DNA of 64,000 nt from contig LSRX01000358.1 in NCBI GenBank assembly GCA_001939145.1, positions 556,384-620,383 on the forward strand, in the 5' to 3' direction. Below are positions 23,401 to 33,785 of the stretch, one piece after another. Origin of the DNA: Symbiodinium microadriaticum. Taxonomy: Eukaryota; Sar; Dinophyceae; Suessiales; Symbiodiniaceae. Position 1 is the stretch's first letter. The number at the start of each line of letters is the position of its first letter. The notes beneath the pieces are model-generated. The model was not told where the DNA came from. It saw only the letters and a program-made list of their open reading frames with translations, and ran no database searches. The position numbers were made by a program, and so were the translations under genes.

Positions 23401-26207
23401 GATCCCACGTAGATGCACTCTCCAAACGGCCCTCCAAACCAGCCCATCAGCACTGTTGTTCTGCATGGCCATTCAGGAGCCAAGGTTTGGCATTTGCAGT
23501 GCCATCGAACACGCTCTCCTTCGAAGCCGGGCTGCACTTGCCAATTCTGATTCCAGGCTTTGCAGAGAGAGCATATCCGGACTTCCGGGTCTTTACACAG
23601 TGTGTACTGGTTTGTGGAAATGGCATGTTGGGTTGGGGGCACAATGGCCGGTAGCCTCTTCGAGCAAACCCAACGAAGACTTAAAGCTGAAATCCTGAAC
23701 CTCAAGAAATACGTAGTTGTTGCACCCTGAGCCCTCAAATTTGACAACCAACACCAACTTTGAAATCCGGAGCCCTAAACCCCGCCAAACTCTGAGATCC
23801 TTTCTAGTGCCTTAAGGTCGTTTCTCAGCTGATGCAGCTGGAGCCTTGTTCTTTCCGTGCTTCAGGGAGCAGATGTAGCAACGTAGTGGTTGTGGTTTCG
23901 GGCCTTTGGTGGGTTCGTTTTTGAATGCCTCAGCTTTTGCGGGAAGCAAGCATGTGCAAAGCTTCTCAGTATTTTGCAATGCAGCTTGGGACATTGCCTG
24001 CTGCAGTCATGAGGTTCGGGCGAGTGAAGCGCGGCTACTTTGGCATTTATGGCCGCTGCCTCGAAGCCACAAACGCCTTGTAGACTTGCAGCGCGTGCAA
24101 GATGCAGCTTTCGGGTCCAGAATCTCGGTAGGTGCTGGTGAATGCCAATTCGGACAGCATACTGTTTACAGAAGACCTACTCTTGTGTAGCCAGTTCTTT
24201 ACAGCTCAACTTCAATTGCTTAACAAGAGTTTACCAGTAGAGCCAGGAAAGCACACTTCGTTTGCTGCAGGCGGCGTGCGACCTGTGCAGCGCGAGCTTC
24301 AGCAAAGACCTTTGGCTCCACTTCGAATCGGACTTGCAGGGTTTCGTTTGACAGGCCTAAGTCAAAGCGCTATAGGCCCTAGGCCCCTAGGGACAGCAGA
24401 GAACATACAATGCTCCAAACTCTAACCCCCTCTGAATTCGTAAACCCTGAAACCCAACAGCAAGCTGTAAGACCCAAAGCAATTCCTACGCTGCTCTCCC
24501 GTCTGAAGCGATACATCCTAGGCTTGCAGGTTCAAGAGCCAGAAAGCTCCAAAGAAACCTGCCTTTACGGAGTTTAGGGTTGCAGGTGTTGGCTTCGAGG
24601 GTGCAGGATTGTCGGAGGCTTTAGGGCTGTGGAGTCTGGGGCTTTCAATATGTTCGGGTGCAGGTGAGACTGAATTGCTTTAGGTGGGTCGGACACTAAT
24701 AGACCCAAAATCCATGATGCAGTTCGAAGTGGGGAAATTCCGGCAGCCGAATGAGGATATGGTCTCCAGCTACCAACAGTGGTGCAGGCTCTGGCTTTGG
24801 TGATGGGTTCGAGGGTTTTGGGGTACAAGGTTCCGGGGTTCAGAAGCTTGGGGCTGAAGGCTTTGGGTTGGAGGTGCGCAGCATAGGGGTGAAGAAGATG
24901 CTGGGTGGTTGGCTGTTCAGCAGTACTGCGAAGATGCTTCAGGATGGGCAGGAGCGCTTTGAAAATTACATGAATGCTTTCACATTATGTTCGCTTGATT
25001 CTTGGGGTTGCAGTGTCAGAACAATGATAACTTTCATGGTCATAACGTCAAGGTTGTGACATTGCACGATGGCTTCAGTGTGTCTTGCTAAGGCGAACTA
25101 AGTGACAAAGACTATGAGCATGGCAAAGGTCAGCAGCTAGCAGAAGTCAAGTGAATACTGGAAAGCGTGCTCCACAAATTACCACAAGTATCCGGAATAT
25201 TCACATGCAGTTCACGTTATGTGTGTGATTCCAACTAATCCCCCTGTTGCATTGGGGCAAGCGGAGCGCGAGTTGTCGTGGTGGTGGAGGTGGTGGAAGC
25301 GTGAAGCTCTGTCTCAGGTGGCAGGCATGGATCCAGAAGGCCACCACTGCAAACGAGAGATGTTGAGAGCCTGCCGAAACGAGGAACATAATCATCAGCA
25401 GTTGCGGTAGAATCAGCAGGGGTGCTTGTGGTGTTGGTGATGGTGGTTGAAGGTTGTGGTTGGTGGTTGGTGCTTGTAGTTGGTGGTAGCAGTCGCAATA
25501 GCAGTGGAAGCAAGCTCAAACTGGTTATGCGGCTGCAGCAGAAGCGCGACTACTCCTGCAGTCCTGCACGAGTGTAGTTACAGCAGTGCCTGAGTTGACA
25601 CCACTCGACATGGCCATGAAGGTGATGCCAATCACTTTGACTCATGAGCCTAAGCAGCCTTCGCTGTCCTTGCAGGACCTGCCGTTCGGGCGGGAATTCT
25701 TGAGGGTGATCTCATCGTAGCCGCCGACGACCAGTGACCTGCCCGGCAAAGAGGGGCTGAGACGTCAAATAGTCTATGATGCCTTAATCTAGCGGGATAC
25801 TGGAAACCCTAACCTCCAGAATAAGGTATCCAAAGTCCTAGCTTGAATTTCCTGAAAATGACCAATCGGACCAGGCCTGTGTAGCCGCCGTGCCTAGTGG
25901 GAGCGGCGAGCGTCGAAACTCTCCAAGCTTTCCAACACTCTCAGACGGGTCCTGAAGCCCAAAGCAAGCCCCTAGACCCTGTCCCCCGGCCCTAAAGCAC
26001 AGACCCCTCTTTGGCCAAAGTGCTTTCGTCACACCAGTTTCCTCGCTAGGCTTGTCCCAGTTGTGAGTGCTGAAAGCACAGACCCCAAAGATTCCGAAAC
26101 CCGATGCCCACCACGCCCATCACCCGAAAAGCCCTGAAGGGCCATGTCTTGAGGCCTACAGGCTCCATGGACGATCTCTGGCGGATCCTCTCACAGCGGC
26201 CACCCGG
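20442..26207 (+). CDS. HtrA/DegP-family serine protease with PDZ domain
   Basis: An ATP-independent trypsin-fold protease that degrades or refolds damaged proteins, usually in an organelle or secretory space. Pieces fit end to end: 20442-20510 (VVDTVGPAVVAV), 21317 to about 21370 (GSGFIFSSDGYILTNDH, catalytic His), about 21970-22047 (AELVGRDPPTDVGILRI, catalytic Asp), 22143-22222 (PAVELGDS then VVAIGNPLG), 22453 to about 22523 (SSGVVSALGRSLRS), 22831-22844 (DNIIQ), 22922-22982 (TDTAINPGNSGGPLVD, catalytic Ser), 23150-23181 (AVGMNTAI), 23477 to about 23512 (SQGLAFAVPSNT), about 24007-24075 (FGRVKRGYFGI), about 25572-25612 (VVTAVPELTPLD), 25676-25733 (GPAVRAGILEGDLIVAADDQ, PDZ), 26154 to about 26207 (SMDDLWRILSQ, PDZ). 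Triad order and spacing match HtrA. Donors include GC (20511, 22048, 22983), GA (23182) and GT. The N-terminus, so any targeting peptide, and the last PDZ strand were not located. A fragment near 24270-24320 (VQRELQQRPL) may be another exon. Confidence 0.92.
22318..22440. repeat. Degenerate CCCTAAA telomere-type repeats in an HtrA intron
   Basis: CCCTAAACCCTA and near variants (CCCTAAACCGT, CCTAAGCCCTAAGCCC) recur through about 120 bases, in the CCCTAAA orientation. They sit inside the intron before the GVVSALGRSL exon. The opposite orientation (AGGGTTTAGGGTTT) occurs a little further on at about 22600-22645. Confidence 0.7.
22831..22844 (+). other. 14-nt microexon of the HtrA gene
   Basis: GACAACATCATCCA is preceded by ...CTGAG and followed by GTGTCA. 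Inserted between exon end GRLV (GGCCGGCTGGTT|GTGCGG) and exon start G|ACGGACACC, it restores GRLV-DNIIQ-TDTAINPGNSGG, which matches the highly conserved HtrA stretch (GRLIENVIQTDAAINPGNSGG pattern). Without it the protein lacks five residues at this point. Frame is kept (phase 0 in, phase 2 out). Confidence 0.75.
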
Positions 26208-26209
26208 TG

Positions 26210-29200
26210 CGCCTTTGTCGGGAAGCCTAGCGTGCACAGTCGTTCTCGCGATGATGATAGGCCAATGCGTTTGGATATATTGACATGCCCAGGCCACATC
26301 ATTTCATGCTTGATTCATCGATTGCACTTGACTGCAACACGCCCCTTCTGACAATCTCTCTCTCTGTCGCCTGTTTCTCTTCCTTTGTAGGTATGTACGG
26401 AGACATACATCTGGACATACATCCGGGGCCTGTTGAAAGAACGTTCAACACTTCACGACCCCTTGCATTTCAGAAGTCCTCCCCGATCTAGCAGCAGAGC
26501 TCTAGCTGACTCTAGTCAATGCGTCGACAAGGAGCGTCCGGGTGCTCCGACCGGTGCCGGGCAGCATGCAGCTCAAGAGCTACAGCCTCAGGCTCACGTG
26601 ACATGAGCGTTTCGGGCTCAAGGCAAGCGTACTTAGGCTTCAGTTGCCAAGTTCTGGTGCTGGCCCTCATTCCTTTCAGGTGCCATGGCCTAGTGGCCCA
26701 GGCTGGAAGTACTGAGGACTGCAATCTGAAGCCGATCGGTTTTGATGGTCGAGGTGGAAGTGGAAGGTTCTGTCGGGTTTGAGCACTACTCAGTTCTACC
26801 CAGTACCTGACCTTAAACTTGTTGGTTTCTTGCCCATGTCCTGCAAGTTAATTACATTGTATGACCCCTTCTTGTTGAGGGAAGCAAGATTGAAGACGAC
26901 TGCTTGGCGCTTGGGTCAGTGATTAAGGGGAAGGGAAAATGCACAAAACCCCAGGCCGCAAATCCAAAACCATAGCCAGAACAGTTCCAGTACCCAGGTC
27001 TTCAACTTACCGTCCGGATCGAGGCGCCGGGTGACCATTCAGCTGTCTAGGCTACAGACGTAGAGTGCGGGGTGTTGAAGCACATGGCTGGTGCTTTATC
27101 AGCTAGACATCATCCCGCAACCCCGCAGCACTGCCGCACACTTCCAAACCCCAAGCAGGAATCCTGACCCCCAAACCTTTCAACAGCTGCTGCAGGAGGA
27201 TGTGAAAAGACTTCCAGCTGCCGGAGGCATGCACCGAATGATCTGTCAGTTTGAATTTCCGGCATCATGCTTAACATTTCGGAGGAAGGAGACAGATCGA
27301 TAGACAGGTGGCCGACACCATCCGTAGAACTGCAAGACGGATAGCAGAAACATGGCAAAAGCGACGCCAACAGCAGGAAGCACCTTTTCCGTCCAGCCGT
27401 TCTTGAATGGAAGCTGCAGCCACCCATATTCTTGCATGGGGCAAGCAGCAAATGCCACATCGAAGCAGAAAGCGTAGGAAGCCAAGGCCCCCCTGCATTT
27501 CCTCCGCCGGCCCATCTTCAACTGCGCTCGACAAGACCCGCCCTGTGTAGGTCGGCACAAGGCGAAGAGTACAACAGTAGAGATGTGAGCGAGCAAGGAT
27601 GCTGCCAAATGTAATTGCGGCGAGATGAGTCTTCAGGGTTGGCTGCAGCACTGAATCCTGCAGGCCGACAGCTTCGCCCGGCGCTCAACCGGGGGATGTC
27701 TGGCCTCAAAAGCTTCTGCTGTCGCGAAGACAATGCGCCAGGGACGAAGATGTAGGTAGCAGAGTTGGCAAAGCATCACTGAGGCCTCCCGCTTCAAGAA
27801 CCGCTTCGGCCAGTGAGTGGAGATTTCAAGTTTCATTGATGCGGTTTGCCGTTGCAGGGCCAGTGGGGGTGCATAGGTCGACATTTCGCTGATTCATCGG
27901 GCTCTCTGGTTTTGGAGTCGAAGATTTTGGTCTCGGAAAGGGCGCTGAAGTCTTTCGGCGACCCAAAGTGACACTGCAGGTCTTTCAAGACACAGCCTTT
28001 AATTATTTGCGGCGGCCGGTACAGTCCCTCGCGGGAGAGCCGCAACAAGAAACCGTTGACGCCAAATCGAGGAAAATTTGCACATGGACAGGATTGTTGG
28101 CTGCCGGCAATATTGTCGGCTGCACCCTTCGCCGTAAGCTCCAGACTCTAAGCAGGCCTTTAAGATCATGCTTCCCCGATAGACCCGGCGTCGAGGGCTG
28201 CCGGGATTTTCGAATCTTGATCACAGTAGGATTCTTACTTCGCGCGCCTGAAGGTTGCTTCAGACCCCCGGTTTTCGGCGGTGTTGCATGTTGTTTACGA
28301 GGACGGCGGGTTCTTCTGCATCCAAGTAAATCGAGGCCAAATTCAAGTTGTGCTGCAGAATTGCCAGGGAGTGAACTCAGAACCTTATAAACTTGAGAGG
28401 CTTTCCACAGTTTTGACCTTCGCCACGCCTGGAAGCTCCCTGAACTGTCACGGCTCACAGCGGGCGCATGCCTGAAGGATGCCCCCCTCGTTTCGCCTGG
28501 CACACACGCACCTTTCGTAATCATGGATCGTACGAATCCGCACCCCTGGGAATTGCAAAAACGACTGCAAGATAGAAGTCAAAGGCGCGAGTGCTATTAT
28601 CAGATTAAAGTCACAAGCGGCGCATAAAGCAGACAGTAGTGCAGTTACCCAATGTACTCATAGTACAGTAAAGTCTGCATGAACTGCCAGTCTCCATCTC
28701 TTGAACTGAACCGCCTCTCTGGAGTCGTGAGGAAAGGTGGCAGACACCCTCCAACAGAATGTAATTCGCAGCCACAAGTTCAACACGCTGCGTGGATGCA
28801 GCAGGCAGCTACACCTCAACACAAGGCTTCTCGAGTTTCTGCTTGTTTGCACGGCTTGTGTGAGGCTTAGACTTAGACTCTCCGTGGCGATGATGTCAAC
28901 ATGTCAGGCTGTAGCATGTCTGATACAGTCGGACTCCCGCGTCCTTCCGTTTGCTTTGTCTCATGTGATCGGACTCCCGTGTCTTGGGTTCTTGTTTGTG
29001 TGTCCTCGGTTCTCGTGTGCTCCAGTTTATTTTGTCGCATGCGGTCGAACTCCTGTCCTGGGTTCTTTGCGCTTCACTTTGTCAGATCAGATGCAGTCGT
29101 CAGGAGCCCATCCGGCCAGCGTGCAGAGACTTCGAGGTTCGGCGGCATATTTTTGGTTCATGTTTCATCGTGATGACTGCAGCTCAATTATGCTACGACG

Positions 29201-30500
29201 TTTGAGAGCATGGCTTGCCCATCATCAGCCGGCTTGTGGCGTTTGGAGACTAGATGTAGATGCCGTCAGCGCGCGTGTTCCATGTCAGAAGGCTTGCGGC
29301 CTTGTGGTGTCTAGTATAGCACGTTGTTCTCACACGAGCCCTGGCATGAAAGTGCGGAAAAGGCAGTCGTAACGGGCCGCACCGTAGCAAGGTGCTCTAG
29401 CAACGCATCCGAACCAACACTGTTGCAAGGGAGCTCAAGCCCCTCAGCCCCCACTCGTTGCTATCAGCATTTTCTTCAAACTTCTTTTTATAGTCGATGG
29501 CAAATGGGTCTTGCATAGGCATCGTTACATATCCACAGTATGCACAGGCCTTGTGAGTGCAGTTGATCACTGAACGACTTCTGCACTTGCAGCCTTTGTG
29601 CTTTCGCGATGCTGGCGTACGTTTGGCCCAAGGTTGAACAGGAAGCCTCCATCCATCCAGTTGCCGAAAACCTGAATTCAATTTGTTCAACCTCTCTTAA
29701 TCATGTGTTTGGTGTAGATTGCCGGGTATTCGAAGCGTACGGCTCTTTCCGATACATGACCTTGGCCTTAACACGGGTTCAGCGAAGGCTTCAGGTTGGC
29801 CATAGGGCACTAGTCTCAGACCAGGCACTTGAGAAAACCGTGGTGCTAGAAGGCTAGTTCATAGCGTAGGTCAATCCGACACCCCTCCAATCCAAACGGG
29901 GCCAGGAGCCGCTTGTCAAGGCAGGGTATCTTGCGGTTTCGAAGCAGTTCAGGGTTCCATTGCCCTCACTTTATTAGCAGAGGGCTTGATATTCGTGGCT
30001 TCAGGGTTCAAGGAGCTCAGCTATCGAGCATGGATTACAGGTTCAGGGCTTTGCTACGCTCGAGGTGCTTTGGGCCTGTAGCATTCAGAGAGGAAATTTG
30101 CAGGGTGGCGCGCATCGTGATTTGGAGGTTTATGTGTCTCGGAAGTTACGCGTCAAAAATAAATGAGCCGCCAGCCGAAGTCTTCAAGCAAGGCGAACAG
30201 TCCGTCGAGTAAAGTTGCGCAGGTTCGTCCCGGGAATTTGCAACCCGAGCCCGATATCTAACATGAAAGCATGCGTCCCGGAGGTAAGGTCATAAAGTCT
30301 GTTGGTGCTGATACTGGCACAGGCCATGGAAAAGAAAGCATATCGACGGTCCCGTTTGAAATAACACACCGAAGCTCACTCAATTCGCTGCGCTGGGACG
30401 TGAAGGGGGCATGTCTCTGTGCTAGCATCACCGGCTTGAAGGATGCAGGGCCTTTTTGAAAGGCCGCATGGAGAATCGACACAATAACATAGTAGATGCA
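26210..30500. other. Long gene-poor stretch with weak exon candidates
   Basis: No confident gene. The last HtrA exon(s) should lie in the first few hundred bases but were not recognised. Two readable stretches stand out: minus-strand 27246-27608, whose frame contains a hydrophobic membrane-like run (VLPAVGVAFAMFLLSVLQF), and plus-strand 28260-28475 (LHVVYEDGGFFCIQVNRGQ). Neither shows a family I can name and both have competing frames. Around 28920-29100 a GTCGGACTCC / GGTCGAACTCC phrase recurs three times at irregular spacing, so that part is a decayed repeat. Confidence 0.4.
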
Positions 30501-30571
30501 CATGCACAGTGTTCCGGCGGCTCTTTGGCCCGTTCGCAGACGCCAGCGAGCCCCTCCGAGGTAACGTAGCC

Positions 30572-30934
30572 ATGTCTTCGACGGCAGATCAGCCCCACAT
30601 GTCCCCGCGAGATGTTAATGCTCTGTATCACAAAAATGCCCGGGATGCTGAGAACCACTGGCGCTCAGGGCGCTTTGAGGATGCAGCGTATCATTGGAGA
30701 ATCGTGGTTCAGCGCCGGCGCAAAATTGCTGAGCGCCTCAACTTGAGGGCTACTTCACAAGGTTCACAGCAAGGTCATAGCCTTTACGATGATGGGCATT
30801 GGCAGGCTCTGTTGAATTCTGACAAGTGGCTGGATGAGTGTGCCAATCACGTCGCCTTTGAGAACCGATCACAGCCTCTGCGCTCTCCCGCAGACGTACT
30901 TGCTGCTTTTCAGGCAATGCAAGCAGAGCGATAG
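30572..30934 (+). CDS. Hypothetical 120-aa protein, helical
   Basis: An uninterrupted frame from ATG 30572 to TAG encodes about 120 residues rich in charged and aromatic amino acids. It contains ARDAENHWRSGRFEDAAYHW, which has the look of one tetratricopeptide-like helix pair, and ends SPADVLAAFQAMQAER. Its mixed amino-acid content and lack of low-complexity bias make it the best stand-alone frame between 26 and 33 kb. I do not recognise the family. It could be a single-exon gene, a processed gene or one long exon of a larger gene; no neighbour exon was found. The frame is open upstream to 30509, so an earlier start is possible. Confidence 0.4.
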   Translation: MSSTADQPHMSPRDVNALYHKNARDAENHWRSGRFEDAAYHWRIVVQRRRKIAERLNLRATSQGSQQGHSLYDDGHWQALLNSDKWLDECANHVAFENRSQPLRSPADVLAAFQAMQAER

Positions 30935-30939
30935 AGCCG

Positions 30940-32065
30940 TAGATTTTCCAGTAGCAAAAGGCCGAAGCTGGTCTGGCTTCAAAGGAGGCATGCGCACATG
31001 GCAGGCTCCCATCAGACTTAAGCAGGCGACGACAAAAAATCTGAATGTCAAGCCCTGCCGCCTCTGCGTCTTGGTTTACAGTTCTCCGCCAAAGTGGAGC
31101 AGCTTAGGATGTCCTCTTAACAGCGGCTCTACAGTTCTACTACAGGTCGTCACGTCCTTAATTACACGGTGCATGAGGTGCATGCCCAATGGCTGGATGG
31201 TTGGGCTAGTGAGGGCGAGTCTTCGGAATCACAAGAGCACCCGAAATGCTAGAGCACGCCAGCTAGAACTCAAGCCTTGCAGGGCAGATCTTCAACCTGG
31301 AATCGTCTGTGTGCACAAACTTTCGCCACAGGTCAAGAAGCAGGGGAGTGACGCGTGGCTTCAGCTGTGCATCGAGCCGATTTCGGGTTGATTGTTGAAG
31401 GGTTGTAGTGACTCGTGCGCGGGAGTTGAGAAGTGACAGAAAAGTGGGGAAAGCTCTGCTGCTTGATGATTCTGGGCACAAGGCTCAACACACAACATCC
31501 CCCTGAGCCCCGTACCCAAACCCTAGTCCTGCAATTAAGGCCGTCAGAATAATGCTGCTCCAAGCATTTAGTTGAAATTATGGCAGCTGCTGCACAAGAA
31601 GACGAAGATGAACTGTTTTCCCCGTAGGGGGGTGTTGGCTGCCACAATTGCACGAGTGTTTCCCGCATCATTTCAGCACTGCGACCGGGTTGATGGAGTG
31701 AGTTTGTATGTTCTCCGACAGCAGGACATGCTGCCCGGTAGTACCCAGTCAGTAAGTAGCTTGTGATCTGTTTGGTGGGTTGCTGACATTTGTTGTTGTG
31801 CGGGGGCTGGGGATATTCGATCTTACTTATCTCAAACGCAATCCGGAGCGCAAGAGGTATCCGCGAGCACCCGAATAGGAGTGCTTCGAGCCCCTTCGCC
31901 CCGTTTCGAAGATGCAGCGATTTCGAGTCGCGATTTCGAGTCTTAGGAGCATGGACTTACGAAGCTCATGAGGCTCAGGGTTCAGATATTCGCTGTGTCT
32001 TGGAGCTTTGGTGTTTTTGGCGATCAGAACTCGCTTTGTTCAGCGTGTATCGGGCCACCAGGCGA
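30940..32065. other. Intergenic; one candidate first exon
   Basis: No recognised gene. A short frame with a good start, ATG 31580 (MAAAAQEDEDELFSP), is followed at once by GTAGGG and could be a first exon. A second piece at about 31679-31750 (CDRVDGVSLYVLRQQDMLPG) follows a TTTCAG site. Their phases do not join cleanly, so this remains a weak suggestion. Confidence 0.3.
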
Positions 32066-32068
32066 TTG

Positions 32069-32375
32069 ACTAGCTGGACGACAGGCAAGAACCTACTCGA
32101 GACAAGTTTTCAAAGATGTTGGCGAAATTTCCAAGTTGGACTAGCTGGCCGACAAGCAAGAACCGACTCGAGACAAGTTGTTGCTGAGGTTCGTCTAGCC
32201 CCAAGCAATCCGAAGCCGCTAGTGTTCAAGGATTCTGGCCAAATTTCCAACTGTTCCTAGCTGAACGACAAGCAAGAACCTACTCAAGACAAGTTGTTGC
32301 TGTAGGTTCGTCTAACCCCAAGCCATCCGAAGCCACTGGTTTGCAAGGATGCTGGCGAAATTGCAATGTTGCCGC
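32069..32375. repeat. Tandem repeat, three copies of about 70-120 bp
   Basis: Units start CTAGCTGGACGACAGGCAAG or close variants at about 32071, 32138 and 32260, continue with AACCTACTCGAGACAAGTT and end near GGCGAAATTTCCAA. The first copy lacks a 50-base internal block (GTTCGTCTAGCCCCAAGC...) that the second and third share. Confidence 0.8.
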
Positions 32376-32554
32376 CTTTGAAATCCTGTTACACTCCCTC
32401 ATCGCGAGATTATCCGTCTGCAACGTCTACACCCTACCCAACTGCACCGTCAAAATGCTTACGCATGCCTAGAACTTAAAATGCAGTGTTTCATTTAGTT
32501 GTGCATGTCCACACTGTCTTAGGGAGGTATCGACTTGTCGGTTATTCGTCTGCA

Positions 32555-32620
32555 GGACGTATGTATGTAACTGTATGTATGTGTATATGTATATGTATAG
32601 CAGCGGTATGTGCACATGTA
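32555..32620. repeat. GTAT-type microsatellite
   Basis: ACGTATGTATGTAACTGTATGT followed by GTGTATATGTATATGTATAG is an imperfect TATG/TA microsatellite. The minus-strand open frames here are Tyr/Thr/His runs made by the repeat. Confidence 0.8.
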
Positions 32621-32691
32621 AACAGATGCATAGACAAATACTCTCACATATCGCTCCCTTCGTAATTCTGTGGTAGTCAGATTCACGTGCC

Positions 32692-33090
32692 ATGGGTGTT
32701 GCCACAAGTTGCTGCTCCGATGAACACCCAGAGTTGAATGGAGGGGTCAGGGAGAGTTTGGCAGTGGGGTTGAGGACTTACGGACAGAAAGCAAATCTGG
32801 GAATCTGCTGGGTCTTGAGGGCTGGGTTACGTGGCATGTGTGTTCAGGATTTGGTGCTGGGAAGCTTTGGCTTGGGCTCCAACTTGACAAGTAGCATCTC
32901 GCTGTCTCACAAAACTTTATCTAGCAGAACAGCCCCGCTGAGCAGCACAGCCCTATCTAAGATTCCAGTCGAAAATTCTGCTTGTTGTCAAATCCTGGTT
33001 AAGATGTATGTTTGTAGCAAGGTCTCAAGGCTCTTGACGCTGCGCCTGCACAAAAGCAAGCCATTCCTTCATAAACTGGGTTGCTGTTAA
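32692..33090 (+). CDS. Possible small lipidated protein or first exon
   Basis: A frame of 132 residues opens with MGVATSCCSDEHPELNGG. A Gly at position 2 followed by paired Cys is the usual context for N-terminal myristoylation plus palmitoylation, so the start is suggestive of a membrane-tethered protein. The rest of the frame is Ser/Leu-rich without a recognisable domain, so only the first 15-20 codons may be a real exon, ending near the GGGGTCAGG site. Low confidence. Confidence 0.22.
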   Translation: MGVATSCCSDEHPELNGGVRESLAVGLRTYGQKANLGICWVLRAGLRGMCVQDLVLGSFGLGSNLTSSISLSHKTLSSRTAPLSSTALSKIPVENSACCQILVKMYVCSKVSRLLTLRLHKSKPFLHKLGCC

Positions 33091-33785
33091 GGAACTTAGT
33101 TTAATAGGTAGATATGGTAATTAATATGGTTTCCCCAGTATGGTCACTCGAATTATGCTTCTTAGCACTAATGTGTGCGGACATGTTGGGTTGGCCCTCT
33201 CGCATTGGAGTGTAGCTATTCCTGAAACACCAGATGTGACTCTCCGCACTTAGATGGTTGTATCTCAGCGCATCGGTCCTTTGATATGAGCTACTGACTG
33301 CTGGTCTCAGATGGTAAAGCAGGTAGCAGAAGGATGCTTTTATGAATGATACTCTGGCGGCATCCAAAGAGGCAAGGGCTGACGCATCGGCCACTTCCAA
33401 CGTATTGAGGCTACGAGCTTGTGCATCCTGGGAGGGCAGTCAAACATCACTTGGATTTGGCCGTCTGCCACGTGTTGCAACATGTCGGAATGGAGGTTGT
33501 TCATTCTCGTACCATGGAAGGAGAAGTTTCGGATGTTGCAATGCCTCGCACTCTCATCGTTCGCAGCTCAAAGATAGCTCGGCAAAACCCAGGCCCGATT
33601 GTGCGACTATGCGCAGTTTATTGCACCTTCAGTTTCCACGTAAACCAAGTCTCCATTTTGCTCCACAGATTAAAGCAGACTCCATGCAAGCCTAGCTTAC
33701 ATTTCATTCTCCATTTTCACGTCCGTTTATTGATTACGTATATCGTTAACTGGGGTATATAGAGTCGAAGTTTAAGAATACAGCT

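Noticed and set aside
28003..28524. 173-residue minus-strand frame
   Set aside because: Basic, Ser/Pro-rich, no motif, and overlapped by an equally long plus-strand fr​ame; no splice or domain support.
30540..30575. GTAGCCAT before ATG 30572 as a relic spliced-leader sequence
   Set aside because: Only eight bases resemble the dinoflagellate spliced leader; no longer match was seen here or before the three main genes.
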